Positions 10,422 through 20,507 of a stretch of 64,000 nucleotides of DNA are shown here, piece after piece. The DNA is taken from positions 49,215,122 to 49,279,121 of the forward strand of contig OX411558.1 of the NCBI GenBank assembly GCA_948146395.1, read 5' to 3'. Positions within the stretch are counted from its first letter, which is position 1; each line of letters opens with the position of its first letter. A program made the translations under genes and the position numbers. A model generated the notes under the pieces. The model searched no databases. It saw only the letters and a program-made list of their open reading frames with translations, and was not told where the DNA came from. This DNA is from Fragum whitleyi (lineage: Eukaryota; Mollusca; Bivalvia; Cardiida; Cardiidae).

Positions 10422-10988
10422 ATTTTGAAAGGTCGTTTAACGTATGCGGTGAGGCTAGTAAATGCGGCTTACTCAACTCTTGGTTATGATGTTTTGGTAT
10501 CCGGCGCTAATATGGAAATTGAGCCCACGGAAATGAATGCAGCTTCATTTTTCTCGCCTAGTCGTTCCAAGGATGCCGAACGTTCAAGGTAGTGTGTAAA
10601 TAAATGTACTTGCAATTTATTGTACCCTAACTACTTATGCAGAATTATCTGAAAAACTGAAGACAAGAAAACTGTCATATCAAATCTCTCATCGGACATT
10701 TTGCTGCAGACAATTTAAATGACGTCATCGGGATTTCCCCTTCTCAGAAGATGCCTTTAATAAACAAGAACAGCCGATTAACCTTTCGGGAATATTTTCT
10801 GGTAGTGTTTTTTTTTTTTTTTTTTTTTTTTTGATTTTCAAATTGATCTATTCTTCATCTTCTTCTTATTTTTTTTTTTCTTCGAATTTATATCGGTCAG
10901 AGATGTATGAATTTCATTTGATCGCCCAATTCAAATTTCTTTTGTTCCAGGATCAAAGAGATCTTCCCTCTGCATCCGACAAAGAAAG
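10422..10988 (+). CDS. Candidate host gene: two internal exons (10422-10588, 10951-10988), function unknown
   Basis: An open frame of 55 codons plus two bases follows an AG at 10420-10421 and ends AAG before GTAGTG (GT at 10589). Its residues include NAAYSTLGYDVLVSGANMEI and SFFSPSRSKDAERS. The second piece begins after a pyrimidine-rich acceptor (TTTCTTTTGTTCCAG, ending 10950) and keeps the frame as RIKEIFPLHPTKK. It ends AAAG before GTAACG. The phases are compatible: two bases, then one base to complete the codon. Base composition is GC-richer than the flanks, as expected of an exon. I do not recognise the protein family. The methionine at 10512 could instead be a start. Partners up- and downstream are not visible, possibly because of the transposon at 11044. 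Confidence 0.4.
10720..10739. promoter_or_regulatory. CRE and kappaB-like composite site
   Basis: TGACGTCA (10720-10727) is followed two bases later by GGGATTTCCC (10730-10739), both full matches to the ATF/CREB and Rel/NF-kappaB consensus. They lie in the putative intron between the two candidate exons, just before a long T-run (from about 10808). Function is inferred only from the motifs. Confidence 0.35.
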
Positions 10989-11345
10989 GTAACGACGGAG
11001 GCGGCAATGTCAGGGCTTCGCTAACCCGGCAAAATTACGTAATCCAGGGCGTCAACTTCTGTCCTATATCCTATATTTGTCCTATATTTTGATGGCTGTC
11101 CCATATTGGCCATATATTTCAAAGGTGTCCTATATAGTGAACAACTGTGCTATATTTCCAAGTGATAATATAGTGGGAAAAAATAGATAGTCATTAAAAC
11201 ACTAAAAATAGCTCCATATAAAAGTGAAACTGTATTGAAATATCTGCAAAATATTGTACTACACCGAGATAATTGTATTTCTATTATAAAAATAGCTTTA
11301 TGAACAAAAGCTATCCTAGATTTCAAATTTTGTATGCCACTTTTT

Positions 11346-12499
11346 AGCTCACCTGAGCTAGAAGTGCTCAAGGTGAACTGTTGTGGTTGTTCAATGTCTG
11401 ATGTCCTTCGGTCGGCATCCACAATTTCTTTATCTTCTACTCTTAAATTGGCCAATCTTGATGAAACTTGATGAAAATGTTCCTAGGGTTATGCTCTACC
11501 AAAGTTGTTCAAAAAATTGTAATCCACCCTTAAGCCTGGTTGTCATGGCATCTGTAAAATGCTATGAATATCTTCTCTGAAACCATAAAGCAGTCATATA
11601 TGGTATGTAGCATCAGCTAATGGATCTCTACTTGACTACTAAGTTAGTTTTTATCATGTCTTTCCTCATTGTGGTATTATTTTGGCCCTACCTGAGCACA
11701 ACCCATATAACATAGTATTGAAAGAGAAAATCTTAAAAAATCTTCTCAGAACCAGTTTTCATAGCATCTTGTGGACCTCTTCCAAATTTGTTAATATCAT
11801 GTCTTGGTGTAGTATTTTGGCCCTACCTGGGCACAACCAGTATATCATAGAATTTAAAGAGAAAAACTTAAAAAATCTTCTTCTCCAAATCAGGTGGCAG
11901 ACAGCTTTCATAGCATCATCTTGTAGACCTCTTCCAAGTTTGTTTATATCATGTCATGGTGTAATATTTTGGCTTTGCATGGGCACTACCCATATTACAT
12001 AGCAATAAAAGCGAACATTTCAAAATTGTCTTCTCTGAAAATAGAAGGCAGTCAGCTTTAGGATTTAGTATGTAGCAAAATCTAGTGGACCTCTACCAAA
12101 CATATTTATATCACGCCCCTGTGGTCAAATTTGGGTTCGGCTCAGGTGCTTTCCATTTTACAAAGAAGTAAAGAAAGGAATCTTCGAATGGTTCTCTGAA
12201 ACCAGACAGCTTTCATAGTTGATATTTATCATTATCTTTTAGACTTGTACCAATAATGTTCATATAAAAGCCCTGTGGTCTTTTTTTTAAGTAGCTTCAT
12301 CAAGTTGACTGAAACCAAACTAGTTCATATTATATGTGTATCCCTTTCTACTTAAAAATAAAGTTGGAAACTATTCGACTATCATCTACCATGAAAATTT
12401 CTCTAGCACTGATATTATTTTCTCTCAATCTTGTTCATATGGTGTCCCAGAGGTCAAGGAGAGTCTGTTGAGTAAACTAGGACCATATTGGCCTTCTTG
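11346..12499 (+). mobile_element. Repeat H copy inside the CCAGGGCG element
   Basis: It begins AGCTCACCTGAGCTAGAAGT with the fold-back AAGGTGAACTG and ends in a decayed hairpin (GGACCATATTGGCC) plus TTCTTG and a T-run. The core is four to five diverged monomers. Each contains a GGCCCTACCTGRGCACAACC block and a GACCTCTTCCAARTTTGTT block at roughly 140-170 bp spacing. No coding capacity. Confidence 0.7.
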
Positions 12500-12517
12500 T
12501 TTAAGTTAATGCTTTTT

Positions 12518-13106
12518 AGCTAACCAAAGCACAATGTGCACTAGGTAAGCTATTTTGATAACTCATTGCCCGTTGTTTGACCATTGACTGTCCCTCTGTC
12601 TGTCTGTCTATTAATTTCTTTAAACATCTTTTCCTCCTAACACCTGGCCAATAAAGCTGAAACTACCAAAGTTGTTACAAGACGCTAAATCCATCAAAAA
12701 ATCTGGTTGCCATGTTAGCAAAAGGCTGAAAATTTATAAATATCCTAGAAAAAAATATTTTCCTCCTATGAAGCCACTAGGCAAATCAACCTAAAACTTG
12801 AGAGGGATATTTCTTAGTTAGAGGTCTACCAAGTTTGTTAGAATACATTAATTCCATCTAATAACACTTGTTGCCAGGGTAGATGGAAATTCAAAAAAGT
12901 AATGAAAACCTAAGAAAAAAATCATCTTCTCATTAACAGCTGAGCCTATCAAGGTGAAACTTGGCAGGGATATTTCTTTAATGAACCTCAAACAAATTTG
13001 TTAAATGATTAAATTTTATAACAAAAACATTGGTTGCCGTTGTAATAGATAGACCTTAAATTAAGAAAATACATGTACTTTGAAACTATCTTTCAAAGTC
13101 CTCTTG
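12518..13106 (+). mobile_element. Repeat K: H-related element
   Basis: The start AGCTAACCAAAGCACAATGT with fold-back ACTAGGTAAGC, the CTGTCCCTCTGTCTGTCTG tract and the end (CTTTGA, loop, TTCAAAG, then TCCTCTTG) copy the plan of repeat H with a different sequence. Three diverged monomers around AAACTTGGCAGGGATATTTC lie between. Confidence 0.6.
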
Positions 13107-14847
13107 TATATGTGTAGAAATATGCTTAAAGCAAAGATTTTAGTTTAGAATGATTAACCGGTAACTGAAGGTCTTAAGGTTGTGTTTTGTTGTATTCAAA
13201 TATTCACATTATTTTAACTTAAAACTTATACTTCGCAGTAAGAAATAATGATAAAATGATGGTAAGGGATAGCTATTGGCACAGTGGTGGCCATAAGTAT
13301 TGTCCTATATTTGTCCTATATTTTTACTCTGAAACGTCCTATATTTCTATATATTTTTAAAAATTTTGAGTTGACGCCCTGGTAATCATAGACTGGTTGA
13401 TACAGCAAGTCTATGACCCCGCGTGTTACACATGACTTGTTTTGGCCAGCTATATGTGTATACTCGGGTTGAATATCGACTGTTTGCTTGCGTTAACTTT
13501 TAATCCTTTACTAGGTAAATTCGTTAAACAAACAGGGTCAAATTATAGGACGTTTTCCTTGAATCTTGGACGTTTTTTTAAGCCCGGGTCTGAAATTGCG
13601 GACATTATTTCAGAATTTTCTAAACGTTATTACGTCGACGTCCACATATTGAGAGCACTGAGTCTTCATCCTATTGACTTCAAACTTGCTCAGAATCATT
13701 TTATTATCACATTAATTGATCTCTAAAAAAGAAAATTCTAATCAATTGACATTATGATAAAAGGGGCTTATATTAAAATTGAAACTTAGAATTTATTGCT
13801 AACAGTTTTCATATATGCATGAAAATTTCACTTAGTATTCTACATCCATTGACCATGTTCATATTGATGTGGTCTGGGGATTTTATCTTGTGTCATAGAA
13901 AAAGGGACCTAATTGATGTGCATTTGAGTCTTTAAGGATATATGCTGCGTCATGATAAAAGTGGCCTTTATGTATATTCTTCATAAACATACCTCCCATT
14001 TATTCATGGAAAATATTGAGAATTGCATTTATAATTCTACATAATCTGACTATGTACATATTGATGTGGTCTAGTGATTTCATACTGTGTCATAGGAAAA
14101 GGGGCCTTAGTTTAAACTTCCTTTTAAACAAATTCCTCTTTTAAGCTCACCTGAGCATGAAGTGCTCACAGTGAGCTTTTGTGGTTAGGTGAATATCCAT
14201 CGTCTGCCAAGCGACGTCCTTCATAAACATTTGCCTTGTATGCACTCTAGAGATCACACTTTTTGCCCGATCAACCTGAAATTTGGTCAGAATGATTGTC
14301 TTGATGAAATCTTGGATGAGTTTGAAATTGGGTGAACTGGGGTCGAAAAATAGGTTATGGCACAAAATCTTAGAAAAACCTTGTATGCTCTCTAGAGGCC
14401 ACATTTTTTGCCCAATCAACCTGAATGATTGTCTTGATTAAATCTTGGATGAGTTAGAAATTTGGTGAACTGGGGTCTAAATCTAGGTCTCGGGATCAAA
14501 TCTGAGAAAAACCTTGTATGCACTCTAGAGGCCACATTTTTTTGCCCAATCGACCTGAAATTTGGTCAGAAAGATTGTCTTGATAAATTCTTAACCAAGT
14601 TTGAAATTGGGTCAACTGGAGTCAAAAACTATGTCACAGGGTCAAATCTTAGAAAAACCTTGTATGCACTCTAGAGGCCACATTTTTTGACTGATCAACC
14701 TGAAATTTGGTCAGAGTCATTGTCTTGATGAAATCTCAGATGAGTTCGAATTTTGGTAATCTGGGGTCAAAAACTAGGTCACAGGGTCAAATCTTAAGAA
14801 AAACCTTCTATGCACTCTAGAGGCCACATTTTTTGCCCAATCAACCT

Positions 14848-15114
14848 GAGCCGCCGTCATAGCGCAGTTGGTAGCGCGTCAGACTGTCAATCTAGAGGTC
14901 CCTGGTTCGATCCCCGACGGCGGCACTCATTCTCTCCGACTATTTGTCTTTCACAAATGGGTTGATAATTGTAGACCTATGTGAGATAGTGGCTGGAGGC
15001 TAGGAAAGAATGTGGTGGTTGTAGTGGTGAGAGAGATACCAGGAAACCATTGTTAGGTGCTCCAGCCGCCGCGATATAACTGAAATAATGTTGAACTCCA
15101 TTCATTCAATTAAA
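14848..15114 (+). mobile_element. tRNA-derived SINE with target duplication
   Basis: The head (about 14850-14925) folds like a tRNA: GCCGCCG pairs with CGGCGGC. The A box is TAGCGCAGTTGGTAGCGCG, the anticodon-position triplet GTC, and the B box GGTTCGATCCC (14904-14914). A 190-bp body with CTAGGAAAG, ATACCAGGAAACCATTG and GCGATATAACTGAAATAATG follows. The end is AACTCCATTCATTC. CCCAATCAACCT stands on both sides (14836-14847, 15115-15126). In the host monomer it occurs only once, so it is the target duplication. The body and tail show this is a SINE and not a functional tRNA-Asp gene. The A and B boxes would drive RNA polymerase III. Confidence 0.85.
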
Positions 15115-15434
15115 CCCAATCAACCTTAAATTTGGTCAGAATGATTGTCTTCGATGAAATCTTGGATGAGTTTGAAATTGGGTCAACTGGGGTCAAAAAC
15201 TAGGTCACAGGGTCAAATCTAAGAAAAACCTTGTATGCACTCTAGAGGCTATATTTTTTGCCCAATCAACCTGAAATTTGGTCAGAATGATTGAATTGCT
15301 GCAATTTTTGAAGAGTTCAAAATTGGGTCAACTGGGGGTAAAAAACTAGGTCACGGAGTTTAATCATAGAAAATCCTTGTAAGTCAAACTGAAAATTGTA
15401 AAAAAGGATTCTCAAGTTGTATAGAAGCAACAGC

Positions 15435-15548
15435 ATTGTTAATCTTAGTCATTCATCATTCTATTTCTAATATGGGACTTCTTTTGAATATATTGTTAAT
15501 CTTAGTCATTCATCATTCTATTTCTAATATGGGACTTCTTTTGAATAT
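15435..15548. repeat. Perfect 57-bp tandem duplication
   Basis: ATTGTTAATCTTAGTCATTC and the following 37 bases (15435-15491) are repeated exactly at 15492-15548, near the 3' end of the H copy. Identity of the two units points to a recent local duplication. Confidence 0.9.
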
Positions 15549-16300
15549 TTGAGACAGTTCATTCTGGTGAGCAATTAAGGGCCACTATGGCCCTCTTGTT
15601 TTACTTGATAAATTCATATGAAACTTTCACAGAACATTCTTTTTCCAGTGACTATTTGCATTCGTAGCTGTCTAGTTATATGCGGCTTCATTATAAAAGG
15701 ACCCTTTATGTGTATAATTTGGTAACACAACTCCTTCATTTATACATGGTAGTTAATGAAATGTTCACTTGGTATTTAACATTTGGTGACCAAGTGAATA
15801 TTAATGTAATTTGATGATTTGATACTGCATCATAGAAAAGGGGGGCTTAATGTAAACCTCTTCAAACAAAACTCTTCTTTTATAAATGGAAACATTCCTT
15901 TGAAACTTTCACAGAATATTGCATTTCTAATGACTAGGTGCATTAGGCTAATTTAGTTGCAAGCCATGTTATGATAAAAGGGCCTTTATGCTTATTTATT
16001 GTGAACACAACTCCTTCATTTATACATGGAAGAAAATGGAAAATTGTCTTAGTGTTCTACATCATGTGACTATGTGCATATTGATGTGGTGTAGTTATTT
16101 CATTCTGTGTCATAGAAAAGAGAACCTTAATATAAACTTCTTGTTAACAAAATTCCTCTTTTATCAATGGATACATTCAATGAAACTTTCACTGAATATT
16201 CCTTCTCAGTGACTATATGCATTTTGTGGCTTTTAAGTTACATGCTGCGTCATGAGAAAAGGATCTTTAATTTATAATTAAACACAACTCCTTCATTTTT

Positions 16301-17323
16301 AGCTCCACTGGCTGAAAGCCACTGGGGCTATTGTCATGGCGTTGTGTCCGTCGTGCGTCCGTCCGTCCGTGCGTGCGGTCGTAAACTTTTCTTTAAAAAT
16401 CTTCTCCTCAGAAATTACTGGATGGATTTCAACCAAACTTCACAGGAATGATCCTTGGGTGACCCTCTTTCAAAGTTGTTCAAGAAATTTTGATCCAATG
16501 AAAAACATGGATTTAAGGGGCGTGGCTAATTTCCAAATATGGTAAAAAGTGAGTTTTCTCAGATTCTAATCAATGGATACCAATTAAATTTTACATGAAT
16601 GATCCTTGGGTGACCCTTTATCAGTCTACAAAAAATCATTGTGATCGGATGGAAAATATGCATTTTATGGGCGGAGGTCATTTCTCTCTATGTTATATAG
16701 TGGAAACTTTCAAAATCATTTTCTCAGAATGTAACTGATGGATATCAACCAAATTTCATTGGAATGATCCTTGAGTGACCCTCTATCAGTTTACAAAAAA
16801 TCATTTTGATTGGATGGAAAATATTCATTTTATGGGCGGAGGTCATTTCTCTATATGTTATATAGTGGAAAATTTGAAAATCATTTTCTCTGAATCAAAT
16901 TTTTGGATATCAACCAAATTTCACTGGAATGATCCTTGAGTGACCCTTTATCAGTGTACTAAAAATTATTTTGATTGGATGTAAAATATGCATTTTATGG
17001 GTGGAGGTCATTTCTCAACAAGTTAAATAGTGGAAACTATGAAAATCATTTTCTCAGAATGTAACTGATAGACATCAATCAAAAATTTTTGTATGATCTT
17101 TGGGTGACCCATTATCATGCAGCAAAAAATCATTTTGATTTGATGAAAAATATGTCTTTTAAGAGCGGAGGTCATTTCTCTATCTGTTATATAGTTCAAA
17201 CTATGAAAATCATTTTCAACATCAGTGGAACCCCAAATATCTAAAAATCAAGTCAAAACATTTATTTGCTTTTACAAGAATGTCGAGCCTGTGGAGCGAC
17301 TCAAGCCATTCATGGCTTTCTAG
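16301..17323 (+). mobile_element. Repeat I copy (pearl/Helentron-like)
   Basis: The 5' end AGCTCCACTGGC folds back on GCCACTGGGGC. The CGTCCGTCCGTCCGTGCGTG tract follows, then about five monomers near 150 bp with CTCAGAATGTAACTGATGG, GAATGATCCTTGAGTGACCC and GGGCGGAGGTCATTTCTC. Near the 3' end GCCTGTGGAGCG is the inverted match of the 5' end (10 of 12). The terminal hairpin AAGCCATTCATGGCTT and TCTAG come next. Two longer copies lie in LINE E (35634-37605, 51642-53622). Confidence 0.75.
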
Positions 17324-17760
17324 TTACACAAATTTTCATCATCATGTGACCATGGCCACATTTATTTTGCCTTTTGTCAATATGCCACATCACAGAAAAA
17401 GGGGCATAAATGTTAACTTCCTTGTTAAAACAACTTCTGTTTTGTTTATATCTATACATTTGTTTAATAGAATGTCCCTTATCAAGTGACTATGTGCATT
17501 TCACAGGTATGATGATAGTATGCAGTGTCATTGGAAAAGGGGCTTTATGTCATATTTATTATTTATCGTTTACACAACTCCTTCATTTATGCATGGATTA
17601 TCATGATACTTAAACAAAACATTTCTCAAGAGACCATGGCAAACAGTTTGCCATTTGGTGCAATTAGGCAGCATCTTGAGAAAGGGGCCTTAAGGTAATT
17701 TTCCTTATCAACACTTCTCCTCCTTCATTTGTGGATATATTTTCATGAAACTTTTTCCTG

Positions 17761-18476
17761 GTTTTATCTTGAATGGGACTATCAAGATGTATGCATTTCA
17801 AAGAGCCAAAAGAGTGGTCTCAGGTCCTCATGGAGGAACTTGTATCATCTGATTTTGAATATTCATATAGAGTGATAAGGGTCTGTGTTTCATATATCTC
17901 ATTGGATACTCTGTCATGTTGGAATTTTCATTGTGTTTTTTATTAATTCAAAATCAGGGTCTTAAAGCCTCATTAATCAAAATCATGTATGAAGGTTCGA
18001 TTCCTTCCCCAGACTGTATAAATTGCTGGTGCACAAAGGGACAAATTGTCTGGAGGTCCCACATGATTTTGATATGAAAATATGATTATATGATTCTAGA
18101 AGAGAACACATAAAGCTGTGTTAGATCAAAGCACTGAAAGTACTAAAGGTGGACGTTTCTGGTGGCACGGCGTTGATAAAATGGGAAAAAGTTATATAAA
18201 TATCATATAGTCCAGTCAAACTATGGTAGGACCCAAAACAAATTGCAACAAAAACAATGTTGTGTTTTTTGACATCCATAGACATACCCATGTAACATAT
18301 ATAAAGTAGGACAAAATCGGAAGATCGCGATTTTTAATCATAGATTTTTCCCAACTAAACCTGTAAAGACTTTTTGACAGAAAATATGTTTTAATCTAAA
18401 TTAGAAGCTGTTGGTATATCGAAAGCCATGTAGTGGATTGTAATAAGTTATTGGCTGATTGAAAATAGGATAATCA
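17761..18476. other. No gene recognised
   Basis: AT-rich spacer without shared repeat or coding signal. Confidence 0.45.
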
Positions 18477-18830
18477 GGGGTGTGGAATTCCCATGCCCGA
18501 CTTGTCCGACTCGGGCTTTTGTACTTGCGGACAAGTAAATTTTTCTAAGCCACTTGTCCAAGGACAAGTAAATATCAGGGCAAATCTTGGCATGTTACTT
18601 AAAAGAATTAAGAGAGAAATCATCCTAATGTTCATATCATTGGGTAGAAAACATTGTTTTTAATGAAGAAAATGCTGGATATCAGCATTTTCTTCATCAA
18701 AAGGCAATGTTTTTTTTCATTTTTTTCTATTTACTCTTTAGCGGACAAGTTCATTTTGATCCTGGACGAGTAGAAAATCGGCTTTAACTTGTCCAGGGAC
18801 AAGTGGAGAAAATCGATATTTCCACAGCCC
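18477..18830. mobile_element. Small inverted-repeat element rich in ACTTGTCC motifs
   Basis: GGGGTGTGGAA (18478) faces GGGCTGTGGAA on the other strand at 18830. ACTTGTCC and its complement GGACAAGT occur six or more times inside, in both orientations. A 15-bp perfect hairpin (ATGAAGAAAATGCTG, 5-nt loop, complement) lies at about 18664-18698. A related half terminus, CAGGGCTGTGGACAAAATCG, is at 19012. This fits a non-autonomous DNA transposon, with no coding frame. Confidence 0.5.
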
Positions 18831-20283
18831 AAATTTGGTCAGTTTAAGAGATAATTTGTAAAACACCTACCCCACCCACTCACTTTAACATTGCAAAGAA
18901 GTAGAAAATGATCGCTTTGGCAAAAAAGGGGCGTTGGCTTCAAGAAATAGGTCTGAAACATTTTTAACAGTCCAAAGTCATTTCAAGTGACCAAATAACA
19001 AAGAATATCCGCAGGGCTGTGGACAAAATCGGAAGATACGTATTTTGATTTTTCAATGCATTTTGATACCCACTAGTAATGCCTGTTGTATACAACCAAT
19101 TTAATGAGAATTGTGTAATATACCTGGAATAAAACTGATTTTTGCAAGCAAAACTTATCAAATATCCATTTAATTACCTCTAGAAATTTAACCACAAATT
19201 TTATAAATGGTTTCAGTAAAAGTTATGGCATTTTAAATATAAAAAAGACAAATTCAAATAATCTTACCCCACCCACTTGATTTATCATAAGAATGGACAG
19301 AAAAATAGCTTCTGGTATTGAAACAGTTTCATATACACCCTAATCAACAAGTTCAAAACAATATTGACTTATTGGATTGATCTTTTTGTATGTCTGCCTA
19401 TCCCACAGGCAATTGTTTCATGACAAAAGACCATGTATCCAACATCTGCTCATGTAACCTCATTCAGTAGTTTTTTAATTTAAACTTTTTATGTTTTTAG
19501 TCTAATAATTATTTTGACATTATTGCCATCAGCTTATTTTTTCTTGATAATTTTCCTTTTCATTGTTACCATATTGTGTAAAATATGCCGGAAATGGTGA
19601 GAGTTGATGAGGCACAGGACTAGTTGTCTTATATGATAACGCACATTTGACGAAAATTGGATGATGAAATTGCCTGTGATCTGTCTGTTGTAGAATAATT
19701 TTCTGAAACTTCAATTCCAAACAATGCAAAATGAGGGTATATATGTCACAAACCTAGTGCTACATTTCTTTTTTATTTCAGTATAACAATAACAAATAGA
19801 AACTTTTAAAATTCTGAGATTACCTTACCTAAAACTTTAAAAGAGGCTTTGAAAAAGTATGATACGACACTGAACCCTAGTCATTTGACAACCTAAAAGG
19901 GGGCTACCACAGCTGCATTACAATCAAATTTCATAGAAAATTTTGTTGTAATTTCAGGTACATTAAAAATCAAAAGTTTTCGGTTGTACAAACTTGTCTA
20001 ATATTCGTAATAATATGTCTTAAACTTTAACCCATTGAAGCTTAAAAAATGTTACTAAATTATGTGATCCGGATGGCATTCTTATAACGTTTAATCCAAA
20101 TTGTTCTCCAGCTTCTCTAAGTAAATGATTTTTGGTTAAATTATAGAATTTTCATAATTATCCCTCTTTTTTTTCCTACATTAATTAAAATCAAAGAATA
20201 ATATGGTAGAAATTGGAAATGGTTTCTTACAACACCTAATTAACATTATTTCATTCATATCAAGAAAAGTTATTTCAAGTTTT
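18831..20283. other. No gene recognised
   Basis: AT-rich sequence. Apart from the half terminus near 19012 no repeat, RNA gene or coding signal is supported. Confidence 0.45.
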
Positions 20284-20425
20284 GTGTGTTTGAATGGGGG
20301 TTTACGCCGTTTTCAATAATCTTTCATTTATATCGCGAAGTCAGCAGCACTTTACAATGGATTCCTGGTAATCTCACACCAGTACCACCAGTACCACCAT
20401 TACTTCCTTTCCTAGACTACAGCCT
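20284..20425 (-). mobile_element. SINE 3' fragment, same family as 14848-15114
   Basis: Read on the minus strand, CTAGGAAAGGAAGTAATGG, then a GTGAGATTACCAGGAATCCATTG-type block broken only by small changes, then GCGATATAAATGAAAG lie in the same order as in the SINE at 14848. The tRNA head is missing. The fragment lies directly downstream of the truncated 3' end of LINE B, so both may have lost sequence in one deletion. Confidence 0.6.
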
Positions 20426-20507
20426 ACTATAAAAATTAATGTGACTTTATAAACAAAGCTGGTAGCATTGTTAAGGTTAGGGTCCTTGATATTTTTCAAT
20501 ATAGTTT

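Larger units (their letters stand above)
11044..13382. mobile_element. DNA transposon with CCAGGGCGTCAACT termini, host to two nested elements
   Basis: CCAGGGCGTCAACT at 11044-11057 and its exact reverse complement at 13369-13382 bound the element. TAAT stands directly outside both ends (11040-11043, 13383-13386) and fits a 4-bp target duplication. Both flanks carry TGTCCTATATTTGTCC-like subterminal repeats. Once the nested repeats H and K are taken away about 600 bp remain, without transposase. The superfamily is not clear from the termini. Confidence 0.7.
14144..15598 (+). mobile_element. Repeat H copy carrying a SINE
   Basis: It starts AGCTCACCTGAGCATGAAGT with fold-back CACAGTGAGC. It ends GGTGAGC, a hairpin (AGGGCC, ACTAT, GGCCCT) and CTTG before a T-run. 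The core has about seven monomers of roughly 140-150 bp. The repeated signature is GTATGCACTCTAGAGGCCAC, then CCCAATCAACCTGAAATTTG, then GGGTCAACTGGGGTCAAAAA. One monomer was opened by the SINE at 14848. Confidence 0.75.
13640..17760 (+). repeat. Monomer array M (period about 140 bp), interrupted by repeats H and I
   Basis: Units carrying CACAACTCCTTCATTTATAC, GAAACTTTCACAGAATATT, a GTGACTATGTGCAT block and a CATGATAAAAGGGCCTTTA block occur at 13640-14143, 15599-16300 and 17324-17760. The three stretches are pieces of one array, split by the H copy at 14144-15598 and the I copy at 16301-17323. Outer limits are approximate. The array looks like the core of another pearl-like element. The sequence from 13387 to 13640 shows nothing else. 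Confidence 0.6.

Noticed and set aside
14850..14925. Functional tRNA-Asp(GTC) gene
   Set aside because: The cloverleaf and boxes are good, but the sequence runs on into a SINE body with tail and target duplication, and the anticodon arm does not pair well.
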